DNA from: Methylocystaceae bacterium
GTDB lineage: Bacteria > Pseudomonadota > Alphaproteobacteria > Rhizobiales > Beijerinckiaceae
Assembly: GCA_014190435.1 (NCBI GenBank)
Contig: BJGJ01000002.1
Span: 1 to 64,000, forward strand
Length of the DNA stretch: 64,000 nt
Reading direction: 5' to 3'
Made by a program: the position numbers and the translations under genes. The notes under the pieces were generated by a model. It saw only the letters and a list, made by a program, of their open reading frames with translations. It was not told the origin of the DNA and did not search any database. Below, piece after piece: positions 9,681 through 18,665 of this stretch (within the stretch, counting starts at the first letter, position 1; every line of letters starts with the position of its first letter).

Positions 9681-10013
9681 TTAGTGTCGGATTGGGGCGC
9701 GTACTCGATAAACCCCGTCTATATCTCGCTCAAATGTTTCTTCCACTTGAGGATGGCGAACAGGGTCTCCGGAGGTATCTGGTATAAGATTTTGTTCTGA
9801 AACATAAGCGACATATTCTGTTTCAGCATTTTCCGCGAAGAGATGATAAAAAGGCTGATCCTTGCGCGGCCTTAACTCTTCAGGAATTGAGAGCCACCAT
9901 TCTTCTGTGTTCGCAAATTCAGGATCGACGTCATAAATTACGCCGCGAAAAGGATAGCGACGGTGTTTGACAACCTGTCCAATCGCAAATTTAGCGAAAC
10001 TTTCTCGCGGCAT
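9681..10013 (-). CDS. hspQ: Heat shock protein HspQ (YccV-type)
   Basis: This is a small protein of about 110 residues with the HspQ/YccV domain over nearly its whole length: AKFAIGQVVKHRRYPFRGVIYDVDPEF, then WWLSIPEELRPRKDQPFYHLFAE and YVSEQNL. In E. coli HspQ binds hemimethylated DNA, affects DnaA turnover and acts as a Lon specificity factor. The ATG at 10013 is preferred; a TTG 18 bp upstream would add six residues. It follows pgk on the same strand with a gap of under 90 bp and may be read through from the gap-pgk transcript. Confidence 0.93.
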   Translation of the reverse strand: MPRESFAKFAIGQVVKHRRYPFRGVIYDVDPEFANTEEWWLSIPEELRPRKDQPFYHLFAENAETEYVAYVSEQNLIPDTSGDPVRHPQVEETFERDIDGVYRVRAPIRH

Positions 10014-10100
10014 TCCACTAACGCCTATCAACGCAACAATAAAACGCTCGTGTCGTAACCCAGCCTTGCCAGCGTCGTCAACGGCGCAGACGCAACTTGT

Positions 10101-11294
10101 TTATTTCTCAAGCGCCGCCACGCCAGGCAAGGTTCTGCCCTCGAGCCATTCCAGAAAAGCGCCGCCGGCAGTCGAGACGTAGGAGAATTGCTCTGCCGCC
10201 CCAGCTTGGCTGAGCGCTGCTACTGTGTCGCCGCCTCCAGCGATTGAGCGTAATTTTCCCGCAAGAGTAAGCTGTGCGGCGCTTTGCGCAATGAGTTTTG
10301 TGCCTTGGTCGAAAGGCGGTAATTCAAAAGCTCCAAAAGGTCCGTTCCACACAAGCGTCTTGCAGTTTTGGAGAATTGCTTCGACCTGGGCGATGGATTT
10401 TGGTCCAACATCAAGAACCATATCATCGGCGTCAATTTTATCTACACTAACAATGCTGCTTGGCGCATGCGCTTCAAATTTTTTTGTTACAACGACATCA
10501 ATAGGTAAAATAATTTTGCAATTTGCAGCTGTCGCTTTGGCAAGTACATCTCGCGCTGTAGGAGCAAGCTCATATTCGCAAAGCGACTTACCAACATTGA
10601 CGCCTTGCGCCGAAAGGAAGGTGTTCGCCATGCCACCAGCAATGACAAGATATTGCGTCTTACGCACAAGATTGCCGAGCAGATCTAATTTCGTAGAGAC
10701 TTTGGCTCCGCCGACAATTGCAATGACGGGACGTTGTGGGTTTAGTAACGCTTCGTTAAGCGCCTCAAGTTCTGCTTGCATAGATCTACCGGCATAAGCA
10801 GGCAGGACATGGGCAAGTCCCTCCGTTGAGGCATGCGCTCGGTGAGCTGCGGAAAAAGCGTCATTGACGAAAACATCGCCATTTTTCGCTAACTCTGCGA
10901 TAAAAGACGCATCATTTTCTTCTTCTTCTTTATGAAAGCGCGTATTTTCTAAAAGCGCAACCTCGCCGCTTTGAAGCGTATCAACAACCGTAGCGGCAGA
11001 GCGCCCTACGCAGTCATCAGCGAATGTGACTGTTCGGTTGAGATATTGCTCTAGTGCGGGTAAAATCTGGCGCAATGAATCTTCTTCAAGTCGGCGTCCT
11101 TTTGGGCGGCCAAAGTGAGCGAGTAGGATAACTTTACCGCCTTTTTTGCTGAGTTCTTGAATCGTCGGAAGAATGCGTTCAATGCGTGTTGCATCGCTGA
11201 CTCGGCCATTTTCCATGGGCAGATTTAGATCAACGCGTAAAAGTATGCGTTTGTCTTTTACATCCACTTCATCAAGCGTATGCAGATACGCCAT
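10101..11294 (-). CDS. pgk: Phosphoglycerate kinase
   Basis: This is a complete 397-residue PGK, interconverting 1,3-bisphosphoglycerate plus ADP with 3-phosphoglycerate plus ATP. Family landmarks are [17 protein letters not shown] near the start, [37 protein letters not shown], the phosphate loop region [23 protein letters not shown], and the C-terminal GGGDTVAAL that contacts nucleotide. It is 57 bp downstream of gap on the same strand, so the two consecutive steps of central carbon metabolism are probably cotranscribed. Confidence 0.98.
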   Translation of the reverse strand: MAYLHTLDEVDVKDKRILLRVDLNLPMENGRVSDATRIERILPTIQELSKKGGKVILLAHFGRPKGRRLEEDSLRQILPALEQYLNRTVTFADDCVGRSAATVVDTLQSGEVALLENTRFHKEEEENDASFIAELAKNGDVFVNDAFSAAHRAHASTEGLAHVLPAYAGRSMQAELEALNEALLNPQRPVIAIVGGAKVSTKLDLLGNLVRKTQYLVIAGGMANTFLSAQGVNVGKSLCEYELAPTARDVLAKATAANCKIILPIDVVVTKKFEAHAPSSIVSVDKIDADDMVLDVGPKSIAQVEAILQNCKTLVWNGPFGAFELPPFDQGTKLIAQSAAQLTLAGKLRSIAGGGDTVAALSQAGAAEQFSYVSTAGGAFLEWLEGRTLPGVAALEK

Positions 11295-11351
11295 TAGCGC
11301 GCTCCTAGAATTATCAGTCGCATGAGTCTAAATTCAATTTTGAAATTATCG

Positions 11352-12359
11352 CTAGATTAATTGGCCCATGAGAGCGGCTGTATCAGTCATTCGGCCTGAG
11401 AAGCCCCATTCATTGTCATACCAGCTGAGAATGGAAACAAGATTGCCGTCCATTACCTTGGTTTGATCAAGATGGAAGCAGGAAGACAGTGGGCTATGAT
11501 TGAAGTCTATTGAGACAAGCTTCTCATCGGTGTAGCCAAGCACCCCCTTCATTGGACCGTCAGCGGCAGCTTTAATCGCGGCATGTATTTCTTCTTTTGA
11601 CGTAGGACGTTTAGAAACAAATTTTAGGTCAACCGCCGAAACATTAGGAGTCGGTACGCGGATCGCATAGCCATCAAGCCTACCGTTGAGTTCAGGCAAA
11701 ACTAGCCCTACAGCCTTAGCTGCGCCAGTTGATGTTGGAATCATTGATAAAGCCGCAGCGCGGGCGCGATAGAGATCTTTGTGGTATGTATCAAGTGTAG
11801 GTTGATCGCCAGTATAAGAATGGATCGTTGTCATAATGCCTTTTTCGATGCCAATGGCTTCGTTGAGAACTTTTGCTACGGGCGCTAGGCAATTCGTGGT
11901 GCAGGATGCGTTGGAGACTACGAGATGCTCTTTAGCAAGCTTATGATGATTAACGCCATAAACAATCGTGATATCTGCGCCTTCGCCTGGCGCTGAGATC
12001 AGTACCCGCTTAGCGCCAGCGTCAAGAAGAAACTTGGCTTTTTCACGCGACGTGAACAGGCCTGTGCATTCGAGTGCGATGTCAACGCCGATCTGGCTGT
12101 AGGGGAGCTCGGCTGGATTTTTAATTGCTGTAACTTTTATTGGTCCCTGTCCGATATCGATTGTGTCCCCTGCGACTTTGACCTCATGCGGGAAGCGTCC
12201 GTGGACTGAGTCAAAACGCAATAAATGCGCGTTAGTTTCAACCGAACCCAGATCATTGATCGCCACAACCTGAAGATCAGTGCGGCCAGACTCAACGATA
12301 AAGCGCAGGATGTTACGGCCGATGCGTCCGAAGCCGTTGATCGCCACTCTCACGGTCAT
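11352..12359 (-). CDS. gap: Glyceraldehyde-3-phosphate dehydrogenase, type I
   Basis: This is a 335-residue NAD-dependent GAPDH. The frame is open 24 codons further upstream, but ATG at 12359 is used because AAGGAG stands seven bases before it and it begins with the canonical [14 protein letters not shown]. The Rossmann fold (1-150) has Asp in VVAINDLG, fitting NAD preference. The catalytic Cys is in [12 protein letters not shown] (about 153), and the C-terminal [12 protein letters not shown] motif is intact. It leads the gap-pgk transcript. In related genomes a transketolase gene often stands just upstream; here the divergent DUF4164-zapA pair follows directly. Confidence 0.98.
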   Translation of the reverse strand: MTVRVAINGFGRIGRNILRFIVESGRTDLQVVAINDLGSVETNAHLLRFDSVHGRFPHEVKVAGDTIDIGQGPIKVTAIKNPAELPYSQIGVDIALECTGLFTSREKAKFLLDAGAKRVLISAPGEGADITIVYGVNHHKLAKEHLVVSNASCTTNCLAPVAKVLNEAIGIEKGIMTTIHSYTGDQPTLDTYHKDLYRARAAALSMIPTSTGAAKAVGLVLPELNGRLDGYAIRVPTPNVSAVDLKFVSKRPTSKEEIHAAIKAAADGPMKGVLGYTDEKLVSIDFNHSPLSSCFHLDQTKVMDGNLVSILSWYDNEWGFSGRMTDTAALMGQLI

Positions 12360-12629
12360 TTGAAAACTCCTTGCAACCGCTAGACGGAAAGACGAAGCGG
12401 TATAGTTCCTACTGCGGGCGCGAGGCGCCAAGGCTAATAAGGCGTGGGTGTGATAGCACCTCGCGCCCCCCTGTCAACGCGTCGCAGCGTCTCATAATCT
12501 TAATCTCAAAGTCACCGGCCAAAGAAATTGGGATTTAGCCAATTCGTGCTACCAAATGCCTATTGTCGAATCGACCCCTTCGAATTTGGTCGTGATCCCC
12601 TTATTTTTAGTTGTAGGCGACTCCCGGCG

Positions 12630-12923
12630 ATGACTGATCAAGCAAGTTATGAGGCAACGCTGTTGCGGCTCAATCGCGCGTTAGACCAGCTCGAGAGCGC
12701 CATTGCGGCGCGTCTAGAAAGTGATTGGACTGGCGCAGAGCGAGAAGAAGAGCTTGCGATCATGCAGGATGATCGTGCGCGATTAGCCCTTGATCTCGAT
12801 ACAGCCTTAGCGCGGACGTCAATTTTAGAGAAGACAAATGATGAGGTGTTGCGGCGGCTGGATGTTGTTGGCGCGCATGTTGCCGCAGTTCTGGACGCGC
12901 GGCGCGCGCCGGCAGATAATTAG
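12630..12923 (+). CDS. DUF4164 coiled-coil protein
   Basis: This is a 97-residue, highly charged helical protein. The frame opens at 12528, but the ATG at 12630 (MTDQASYEATLLRLNRALDQLESA) is chosen because the extra upstream residues look non-coding. It resembles the DUF4164 family, commonly encoded immediately before zapA in Hyphomicrobiales. The whole length is predicted coiled coil with no membrane segment. The role is unknown; the fixed pairing suggests an accessory to ZapA or Z-ring assembly. The stop codon is eight bases before the zapA start. Confidence 0.75.
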   Translation: MTDQASYEATLLRLNRALDQLESAIAARLESDWTGAEREEELAIMQDDRARLALDLDTALARTSILEKTNDEVLRRLDVVGAHVAAVLDARRAPADN

Positions 12924-12931
12924 GAGCAAAA

Positions 12932-13315
12932 ATGGCCGCGCTAGTCGTTTCTATAGCTGGAAGAAATTATCGCATTGCCTGCGCTGATGGAGAAGAAGCA
13001 CGACTTGAGGAGCTTGCGCGTTATGTTGAATCGAAAATTTTCTCGATGCATGAAAGTTTTGGTGAAATAGGTGAGCAGCGGCTAAATGTAATGGCGGCGA
13101 TCGCAATTGCGGATGAAGCCGCTGATGCGCGTGATAAAGCTCAGGCGCTGGAAATTGAGTTAAAAGAAATCCGCGAAAAAATAGACAGTCTTGAAAGACT
13201 TCGCCAAGAAGAAGCAGCGCGGCATATGGAAATTATGTCACAATCGACGACAAAGATCGAACGCGCCATTGCCGCCTTGAATAAGCAAACAGTGGCGCGA
13301 AATGATTTTGTCTAG
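12932..13315 (+). CDS. zapA: Cell division protein ZapA
   Basis: This is a 127-residue ZapA. The N-terminal half matches the family: VVSIAGRNYRIACADGEEARLEELARYVESKI, then EQRLNVMAAIAIADEAADA. The C-terminal half is a long coiled coil, as expected for the ZapA dimer/tetramer. ZapA bundles FtsZ protofilaments at midcell. It is cotranscribed with the DUF4164 gene (8-bp gap) and is convergent with the next, leftward gene at a distance of two bases. In several alphaproteobacteria 6S RNA follows zapA; the tight convergence leaves no room for it here. Confidence 0.93.
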   Translation: MAALVVSIAGRNYRIACADGEEARLEELARYVESKIFSMHESFGEIGEQRLNVMAAIAIADEAADARDKAQALEIELKEIREKIDSLERLRQEEAARHMEIMSQSTTKIERAIAALNKQTVARNDFV

Positions 13316-13317
13316 TT

Positions 13318-13902
13318 TTATTTTCCCCAGTTCTCAATACTAAGATCTTGTTTAGCTTTCTCAAGATTGTCTGCTTGTTCAGAGAGTTGATAATTACGGT
13401 TTTGCGCCGCCATCGCCTCATTGCCATCTTTGAGTATGGCAATTTTCATTTGCTCGGTCGCTAAACGATTTAATTCGTTAATCCACAAATTAAGATTAAG
13501 CATTAATTTATTTTTGCGTTCAATTTGAATTTCGTGTTGAGGATCGGCGTTGGTTGCAAGAGCAAGCTCTGATTTTGTATCTATGATTGCTTTGTCGATT
13601 GTTTTTATTTTCTCTTCAACTGCTGCGACTTGATCTTGCGCGCCGCTTTTTGCTTTTTCAAGATCGGTTTCAGCTTCTTTGCGAGCTTTAGAAAGATTAT
13701 CCAAGCCGTTTTGTAACCAGGTGGACTGAATATTTAGCAATGAGTCTTTAGCGATGCCGGTAAGATTGAAGCCGTTAGGGAGCGGAAAATACGGGCCGAT
13801 AGCGGCTGCCCGAGCCGCGCTGTTGGCAAATATTGCTGGACCGCACAGGAGTGTTGCGAAAAGGAGCGCGCGGCCCGCAGCTGTCACCTTAATCAGATAC
13901 AT
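13318..13902 (-). CDS. Secreted coiled-coil protein of unknown function
   Basis: This 194-residue protein is not assigned to a family. It has a signal peptide (basic start, hydrophobic LLFATLLCGPAIFANSAARAAA) and then a mostly helical, charged body with heptad-like segments (LSKARKEAETDLEKAKSGAQDQVAAVEEKIK, and NRLATEQMKIAILKDG). It is probably periplasmic. It is convergent with zapA and transcribed away from the thiamine operon, whose riboswitch leader begins about 150 bp upstream on the other strand. Confidence 0.75.
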   Translation of the reverse strand: MYLIKVTAAGRALLFATLLCGPAIFANSAARAAAIGPYFPLPNGFNLTGIAKDSLLNIQSTWLQNGLDNLSKARKEAETDLEKAKSGAQDQVAAVEEKIKTIDKAIIDTKSELALATNADPQHEIQIERKNKLMLNLNLWINELNRLATEQMKIAILKDGNEAMAAQNRNYQLSEQADNLEKAKQDLSIENWGK

Positions 13903-14053
13903 TATTTTGCTCCCGGGTGGATGCGCGGGAAAGCTAGCCGCGCGGACAATATCCTAGAACTGGTTCACTTATGTGGATCTGGCAAGGTCTTTCTCCTCAA
14001 GGCCACTCTGCGCTTGACCTTAGAGCGGCTTTCGCGCAACCCTTTCCGCATCA

Positions 14054-14183
14054 ACCGGGGGAGCCCTGCCGGAATCGACGCAAGAAGCGTTGCCCAGGGG
14101 CTGAGAGGCGGCAAGCGCGTTAATCGGACGCGGGCGAAGCGACCCTTTGAACCTGATCCAGTCTCAAGCTGGCGGAGGGATGG
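14054..14183 (+). promoter_or_regulatory. TPP riboswitch (THI element) before thiO
   Basis: The conserved THI-box elements appear in order: accgggggagcc at the 5' side (about 14054), the invariant CTGAGA (14101-14106) after a variable arm, the block CCCTTTGAACCTGATC (14143-14158), then a short hairpin (cag/ctg) and the closing GCGGAGGGA (14172-14180). It lies directly upstream of thiO-thiS-thiG-thiE. TPP binding to this aptamer represses thiamine genes. No terminator hairpin with a T-run is visible between it and thiO, so control at translation is more likely than attenuation. Confidence 0.93.
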
Positions 14184-14215
14184 TGTCTTCAATCTACCTT
14201 GGTCAGACTAAATGA
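14180..14215 (+). other. Possible 11-codon leader reading frame coupled to thiO
   Basis: ATG at 14180 (or GTG at 14183) opens a frame coding M-V-S-S-I-Y-L-G-Q-T-K and stops with TGA at 14213-14215, overlapping the thiO ATG (14212) as ATGA. The only Shine-Dalgarno-like sequence in the leader, GGAGG at 14174-14178, lies in the last conserved strand of the TPP aptamer, four bases before the GTG. thiO itself has no visible binding site. Translation of the leader could carry ribosomes to thiO; this is hypothesis. Confidence 0.3.
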
Positions 14216-15225
14216 TGCCCGTTCGCGTGATAGGCGCAGGCGTTGCCGGCTTGTGCACGGCCTATGTGCTTGCGCATGCGGGTCTTCAGGTTGAGTTGAT
14301 AGAGCGTATGCCTCAGCATGGCACCGGATGCTCGCGTTTTGCGGGCGGGATGATCGCCCCTTGGTGTGAGCTTGAGTCCGCAGAGCCAATTGTCGCCTTG
14401 CTGGGTCAAGAAGCGCTCGACTTTTGGGTGGAGGACCTTGCAATCGCAACCCGGGCTGGCACGTTGGTCGTCGCTCCCCCGAGGGAGAGTGCTGAGTTAA
14501 TCGACTTCGCTCAGCGAACAGAGCAATTTAAAAATTTAGACACTCATGCTTTGGGTCAATTGGAGCCGCAATTGCGCGGACGTTTCGATGCAGCTTTGTA
14601 TTTTCCACGAGAGGCGCATCTTGATCCAAGGAAAGCATTAAATTTTTTAAAGCAACAATTGGATAAAATGTCGAATGTCACGCAGATTTATGGTGTTGAG
14701 GCATCAACGCTTTCTCCGGCTGAGGGCTGGATTATAGATTGTCGTGGCTTTGTTGCGAGAGATCAGCTTCGACATTTAAGAGGCGTCAAGGGAGAGATGT
14801 TGATCTTGCATAGCGAGGAGATCTCGTTATCTCGTCCAGTTCGGATGCTGCATCCGCGTCGGCCCGTTTATGTTGTGCCGCGCGGAGCGGGGTATTTCAT
14901 GGTTGGAGCGACAATGATTGAAAATGAAGAGCGGGCGCGTGTAACCGCTCGATCTGTTGTAGAACTCATAAACTCTGCTTTCGCCATTCATCCAGCCTTT
15001 GCAGAGGCTGAAATTGTTGAAACTGGCTCAGATGTGCGGCCAGCCTTTAAAGATAATTTGCCGCGGCTTATCCGACGACAAAAAACGCTCTACATCAACG
15101 GCCTCTATCGCCATGGCTTCTTGCTTGCCCCAGCGTTGGCGAAACGCGTGGCGCGTGTCCTTTTAGAAGATGCTTTTTTTCCGGAGGTGACGAATGCGAA
15201 TTCTGGTGAATGGTCGTCAGCTTAA
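14212..15225 (+). CDS. thiO: Glycine oxidase ThiO
   Basis: This is a 337-residue FAD-dependent D-amino-acid oxidase-type enzyme that oxidises glycine to the imine glyoxylate needed for the thiazole ring. The N-terminal dinucleotide fold shows VIGAGVAGLCTAYVLAHAGLQVELIER. FAGGMIAPWCELE and the late GLYRHGFLLAPALA match ThiO. It is the first gene of the riboswitch-controlled operon and overlaps thiS by 32 bp. Two ATG codons are adjacent (14212, 14215); neither has a clear Shine-Dalgarno sequence. Confidence 0.93.
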   Translation: MMPVRVIGAGVAGLCTAYVLAHAGLQVELIERMPQHGTGCSRFAGGMIAPWCELESAEPIVALLGQEALDFWVEDLAIATRAGTLVVAPPRESAELIDFAQRTEQFKNLDTHALGQLEPQLRGRFDAALYFPREAHLDPRKALNFLKQQLDKMSNVTQIYGVEASTLSPAEGWIIDCRGFVARDQLRHLRGVKGEMLILHSEEISLSRPVRMLHPRRPVYVVPRGAGYFMVGATMIENEERARVTARSVVELINSAFAIHPAFAEAEIVETGSDVRPAFKDNLPRLIRRQKTLYINGLYRHGFLLAPALAKRVARVLLEDAFFPEVTNANSGEWSSA

Positions 15226-15391
15226 TGTAAGAGCTTCGACATTAGATGGGTTATTGACTGAACTAGGCTATGAAGATCAAAAAGTTGGGACTGCGGTTAA
15301 TCAAGAGTTCGTTCGGAGTAAGGATCGAGAAATGCTCAGCTTAAAAGAAGATGATGCTGTTGAAATTGTCACCCCCAGACAAGGTGGTTAG
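15194..15391 (+). CDS. thiS: Sulfur carrier protein ThiS
   Basis: This is a 65-residue ubiquitin-like sulfur carrier. It begins MRILVNGRQLNV and ends in the functional diglycine (VTPRQGG) that is adenylated and thiocarboxylated to donate sulfur for the thiazole. The length is normal. It overlaps the end of thiO by 32 bp in another frame, with GGAGG seven bases before its ATG, and precedes thiG by 11 bp. The adenylating enzyme ThiF is not in the window. Confidence 0.95.
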   Translation: MRILVNGRQLNVRASTLDGLLTELGYEDQKVGTAVNQEFVRSKDREMLSLKEDDAVEIVTPRQGG

Positions 15392-15402
15392 GAATTTAAA
15401 TT

Positions 15403-16197
15403 ATGTCTGAAGTGGATCAGCTGCGCTTATATGGATCTGAGTTTGGATCGAGGCTATTAATTGGAACTGCGCGTTATCCATCTCCTGCGGTACTAGAGGA
15501 ATCTATACGGACTAGCCAATGTGAAATGGTGACGGTTTCCTTACGTCGCGAAGCGGGAGGGACACGTTCTGGAGAGAGTTTCTGGTCGCTTATTCGTGAT
15601 CTAGGCGTAAGGGTCTTACCCAATACAGCTGGATGTCGCACCGCTAAAGAAGCCGTCGCAACAGCGCACATGGCACGTGAGATCTTTGCTACAAATTGGA
15701 TTAAGCTTGAGGTTATAGGCGAAGAGGATACCCTACAGCCTGATGTGTTTGGTCTTATCGAGGCCGCACGTGCGCTGATCAAAGATGATTTTTATGTCCT
15801 GCCTTATATGACAGATGATCTGGTTGTTGCAGAAAGGCTTCTTGATCTTGGGTGTCAAGCACTCATGCCGTGGGCGGCACCAATTGGATCGGGTCGGGGC
15901 GTAAATAATGCTTTTGCATTGCGGGCTTTGCGGGCGCATTTTCCGAAAACGCCGTTAATTATTGATGCGGGTATCGGCGTACCCTCACATGCAGTTAGGG
16001 TTATGGAAATAGGTTATGACGCAGTCTTGCTCAATACCGCTATTTCCCGCGCTGGAGATCCGGTAGGAATGGCGCGTGCATTTAGTCTTGCGGTAAAGGC
16101 GGGGCGCGAAGCTTTTCTTGCTAAACCCATGACCCCACGCGATATGGCAGAGCCCTCAACGCCTATAATTGGCAGGCCCTTTGATCAACTGCTTTGA
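15403..16197 (+). CDS. thiG: Thiazole synthase ThiG
   Basis: This is a 264-residue ThiG, the TIM-barrel enzyme that joins 1-deoxy-D-xylulose 5-phosphate, the ThiO-derived imine and ThiS thiocarboxylate into the thiazole phosphate. Landmarks are [54 protein letters not shown] with the Schiff-base Lys, VLPYMTDD, and the phosphate site [15 protein letters not shown]. It is preceded by thiS and followed after about 100 bp by the thiE fusion gene. Confidence 0.97.
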   Translation: MSEVDQLRLYGSEFGSRLLIGTARYPSPAVLEESIRTSQCEMVTVSLRREAGGTRSGESFWSLIRDLGVRVLPNTAGCRTAKEAVATAHMAREIFATNWIKLEVIGEEDTLQPDVFGLIEAARALIKDDFYVLPYMTDDLVVAERLLDLGCQALMPWAAPIGSGRGVNNAFALRALRAHFPKTPLIIDAGIGVPSHAVRVMEIGYDAVLLNTAISRAGDPVGMARAFSLAVKAGREAFLAKPMTPRDMAEPSTPIIGRPFDQLL

Positions 16198-16298
16198 GAA
16201 CTTTATAAGCATCCGCTGGTTGGGGCGTAGAAGGAAGAGTGCGCTAATTTGATTATGGCCATATCGGATCGGCGGATTGCATAGGATAAAATAGCTGA

Positions 16299-17675
16299 AT
16301 GACGCTTGATCCATTTTACCTCATTATTGATCATTCCCAGTGGTTGCCTCGGCTCGCGCCTCTTGGGGTGAAGCTTGTGCAATTACGTATCAAAGATCGT
16401 AGTGAACAAGATATCAGGACGCAGATTTCCTATGCGCGCGAATTTTGTCACGCAAATAATATCCAGCTGATCATCAATGATTATTGGATCCAGGCGATCG
16501 ATCTAGGATGTGATTTCGTTCATCTTGGACAGTCTGATTTAGATTCAGTCGATTTGAACGCGCTGCGCAAGCATGGCGTGCGTATGGGCGTTTCAACACA
16601 TGATGAAGAAGAGTTAGAGCGTGCGCTATCATGCTCGCCTGATTATGTCGCGCTCGGTCCAATTTGGCCAACTCTTTTGAAAAAAATGAAATTTGCGCCT
16701 CAGGGGTTAGGCCGCCTTAAGCGCTGGAAGCAGCGACTAGGCTCCATTCCTCTTGTTGCAATAGGCGGACTGGCTCCGGCGCGCGCATGTTTGGCGCTTG
16801 CCGCCGGTGCAGATAGCGCATGTGTTGTCACGGATATATTGAATAATCCTGACCCTCAAGGTCGAACAAAAGAATGGTTAAGCGCAACGGCTCCCTGGCG
16901 CGATACGCCGGAGCTATGTCGTAACTTTCCGCCCGATTACATCGGCGCCAGCGTTCTGCCGTCTCCAAACCATGGCGTGCGGTCACGGTCAATCTCAACG
17001 TTGGTGATACATTACACCGGCATGCCAACTACTGAGAATGCATTAGAATTGCTATGCTCTCCCCTCGCGCAGGTCTCAGCGCATTATGTTATTGATGAGG
17101 ATGGAAAAATTCTTCAGCTCGTTCCTGAAGAACGGCGGGCTTGGCATGCGGGCGTAAGTTACTGGGCGGGTGAAACTGATCTTAACGCAAGCTCAATCGG
17201 CATTGAGATTGCACATCCAGGTCATAGGGATGCGCGCCCCTTCCCGACACAACAAATTGAATCAGTGATAAATCTTTCAAAGGATATTTGTCATCGCTGG
17301 AACATATCCCAGCGTCGGGTCCTGGCGCATTCAGATATTGCACCAAAACGAAAAATCGATCCTGGAGAATTTTTCCCATGGAATATTTTGGCGCAAGCAG
17401 GCGTTGGATATTATGTAGAAGTCGCCCCGCCTGACGATAAGCGATCGCTAGGCCTCGGCGCGCAAGGCTCTGAAGTGAGCGCTCTGCAGCAAAAGCTTGC
17501 ACAATTTGGGTATCGAATAGAAATCACGGGGGTTTACGATGAGGACACGCGTGTAACGGTTTCGGCCTTTCAACGTCATTTTCGTCCGGCGTGCGTAGAT
17601 GGCCAAGCTGATTTATCAACCTGTGAAGCATTGCATCAGCTTCTAGCGTGTCCAGAAATTTCATGTCAGCGTTAG
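16299..17675 (+). CDS. thiE: Fusion: thiamine-phosphate synthase ThiE + AmpD-type amidase + peptidoglycan-binding domain
   Basis: One uninterrupted frame of 458 residues joins two unrelated enzymes. Residues about 1-201 are ThiE (VQLRIKDRS, LIINDYW, FVHLGQSD, ALGPIWPT, VAIGGLAPA), normal in length and ending at the usual APWRD. After a linker of about ten residues, 212-368 is an N-acetylmuramoyl-L-alanine amidase (Amidase_2): SPNHG, HYTGM with His238, SAHYVIDEDG, IGIEIAHPGH, AHSDIAPKRKIDPG with His344 and Asp354 as the expected zinc ligands. Residues about 383-450 resemble PG_binding_1. No ATG, GTG or TTG lies in frame between the last ThiE helix and SPNHG. There is no signal peptide, so both activities would be cytosolic (recycling of cell-wall fragments). 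The ThiE part belongs to the riboswitch operon. Confidence 0.9.
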   Translation: MTLDPFYLIIDHSQWLPRLAPLGVKLVQLRIKDRSEQDIRTQISYAREFCHANNIQLIINDYWIQAIDLGCDFVHLGQSDLDSVDLNALRKHGVRMGVSTHDEEELERALSCSPDYVALGPIWPTLLKKMKFAPQGLGRLKRWKQRLGSIPLVAIGGLAPARACLALAAGADSACVVTDILNNPDPQGRTKEWLSATAPWRDTPELCRNFPPDYIGASVLPSPNHGVRSRSISTLVIHYTGMPTTENALELLCSPLAQVSAHYVIDEDGKILQLVPEERRAWHAGVSYWAGETDLNASSIGIEIAHPGHRDARPFPTQQIESVINLSKDICHRWNISQRRVLAHSDIAPKRKIDPGEFFPWNILAQAGVGYYVEVAPPDDKRSLGLGAQGSEVSALQQKLAQFGYRIEITGVYDEDTRVTVSAFQRHFRPACVDGQADLSTCEALHQLLACPEISCQR

Positions 17676-18542
17676 AACAACAAGTGGTTTTAGTAACTGG
17701 CGCATCAACGGGGATTGGTGCAGCTTGTGTTGGGAAATTGATTGCGTTTGGTTTTTTTGTTTTTGGGTCAGTGCGCACAAGCGCAGATGCTCAGCGGCTG
17801 CAGTTACGCCACGGATGTAACTTTACGCCTCTCATATTCGATCTAACGAATGATCGAGATATTTTGCGAGCAGTCGAGTGTGTGGATCAAAAATTAGCTG
17901 GGGCTAATCTTGCGGGTCTTGTAAATAACGCGGGCATGGCGGTGCCTGGACCTCTTTTGCACATTCCGATGAGTAAATTTCGCGAGCAGATTGCTGTTAA
18001 TCTCACGGGCCAACTGCAAGTCATCCAGGCCTTTGCGCCGTGTCTGGGGGCTTGTGAGCAAAATAGAAGCAGTGCACCCGGGCGCATTATTAACATGAGC
18101 TCAGTCGCGGGACGGTTCGCCGCCCCTTTCTGGGAGCCTATAGTGCGTCAAAATTCGGTTTTGAAGCCTTGTCAGATACCTTAAGGCGCGAATTATTCCC
18201 CTTTGGTGTGAAATTAATCATCGTTCAGCCTGGTATGATCGCCACGCCAATTTGGGATAAGGCGGAAGATGTCGACTTCTCGCCTTATGACCGCACAATC
18301 TACGCTGCGCCTGCGCGGCGAATGCGAGATTGGATAATTAAAAAGGGCGCCGCGCGCCCTCTGCGGACAAGGTCGCAGACGCTGTTTTGCGCGCCTTAGT
18401 CGCCAAAAAGCTGCCTGCACGCATTGCCGTCGTACAAAATCGCCTTGTCGATTATCTATTGCCGCCACTTCTTCCAACAAAATTGGCGGACTGGCTGATT
18501 GCGCATCAGATGAGATTAGAAGGCATGAATAAGAAGCAATAG
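17663..18542 (+). pseudogene. SDR-family oxidoreductase, two frameshifts
   Basis: This is a short-chain dehydrogenase/reductase gene broken in two places. It starts at ATG 17663, overlapping the end of the ThiE-amidase gene by 13 bp, with VLVTGASTGIGAACV as the NAD(P) site, NNAGMAVPGPL, and INMSSVAGRFAAPF. At 18130 the frame must move back one base to continue as LGAYSASKFGFEALSDTLRRELFPFGVKL, which carries the catalytic YxxxK. Near 18357 a second shift is needed to give PSADKVADAVLRALVAKKLPARIAVVQ and the stop at 18540-18542. Two single-base deletions would restore about 293 residues, the usual SDR length. It may be a true pseudogene or contain sequencing errors. The intact ancestor resembled the YdfG/retinol-dehydrogenase-like classical SDRs. 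Confidence 0.85.
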
Positions 18543-18665
18543 ATGCCTATCATGTGGGAGGATGCTTTTAAAAATTGAATGGATTTTATTGGGCATTATT
18601 TTTTAAAGTGTGAATAATTTTTATGTCAATTTAAGAAAATTATTTTTAGATTGTTTAAAATGCAA

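Noticed and set aside
12360..12431. 24-residue upstream extension of GAPDH
   Set aside because: AAGGAG before ATG 12359 and the canonical [13 protein letters not shown] start show the extension is leader DNA.
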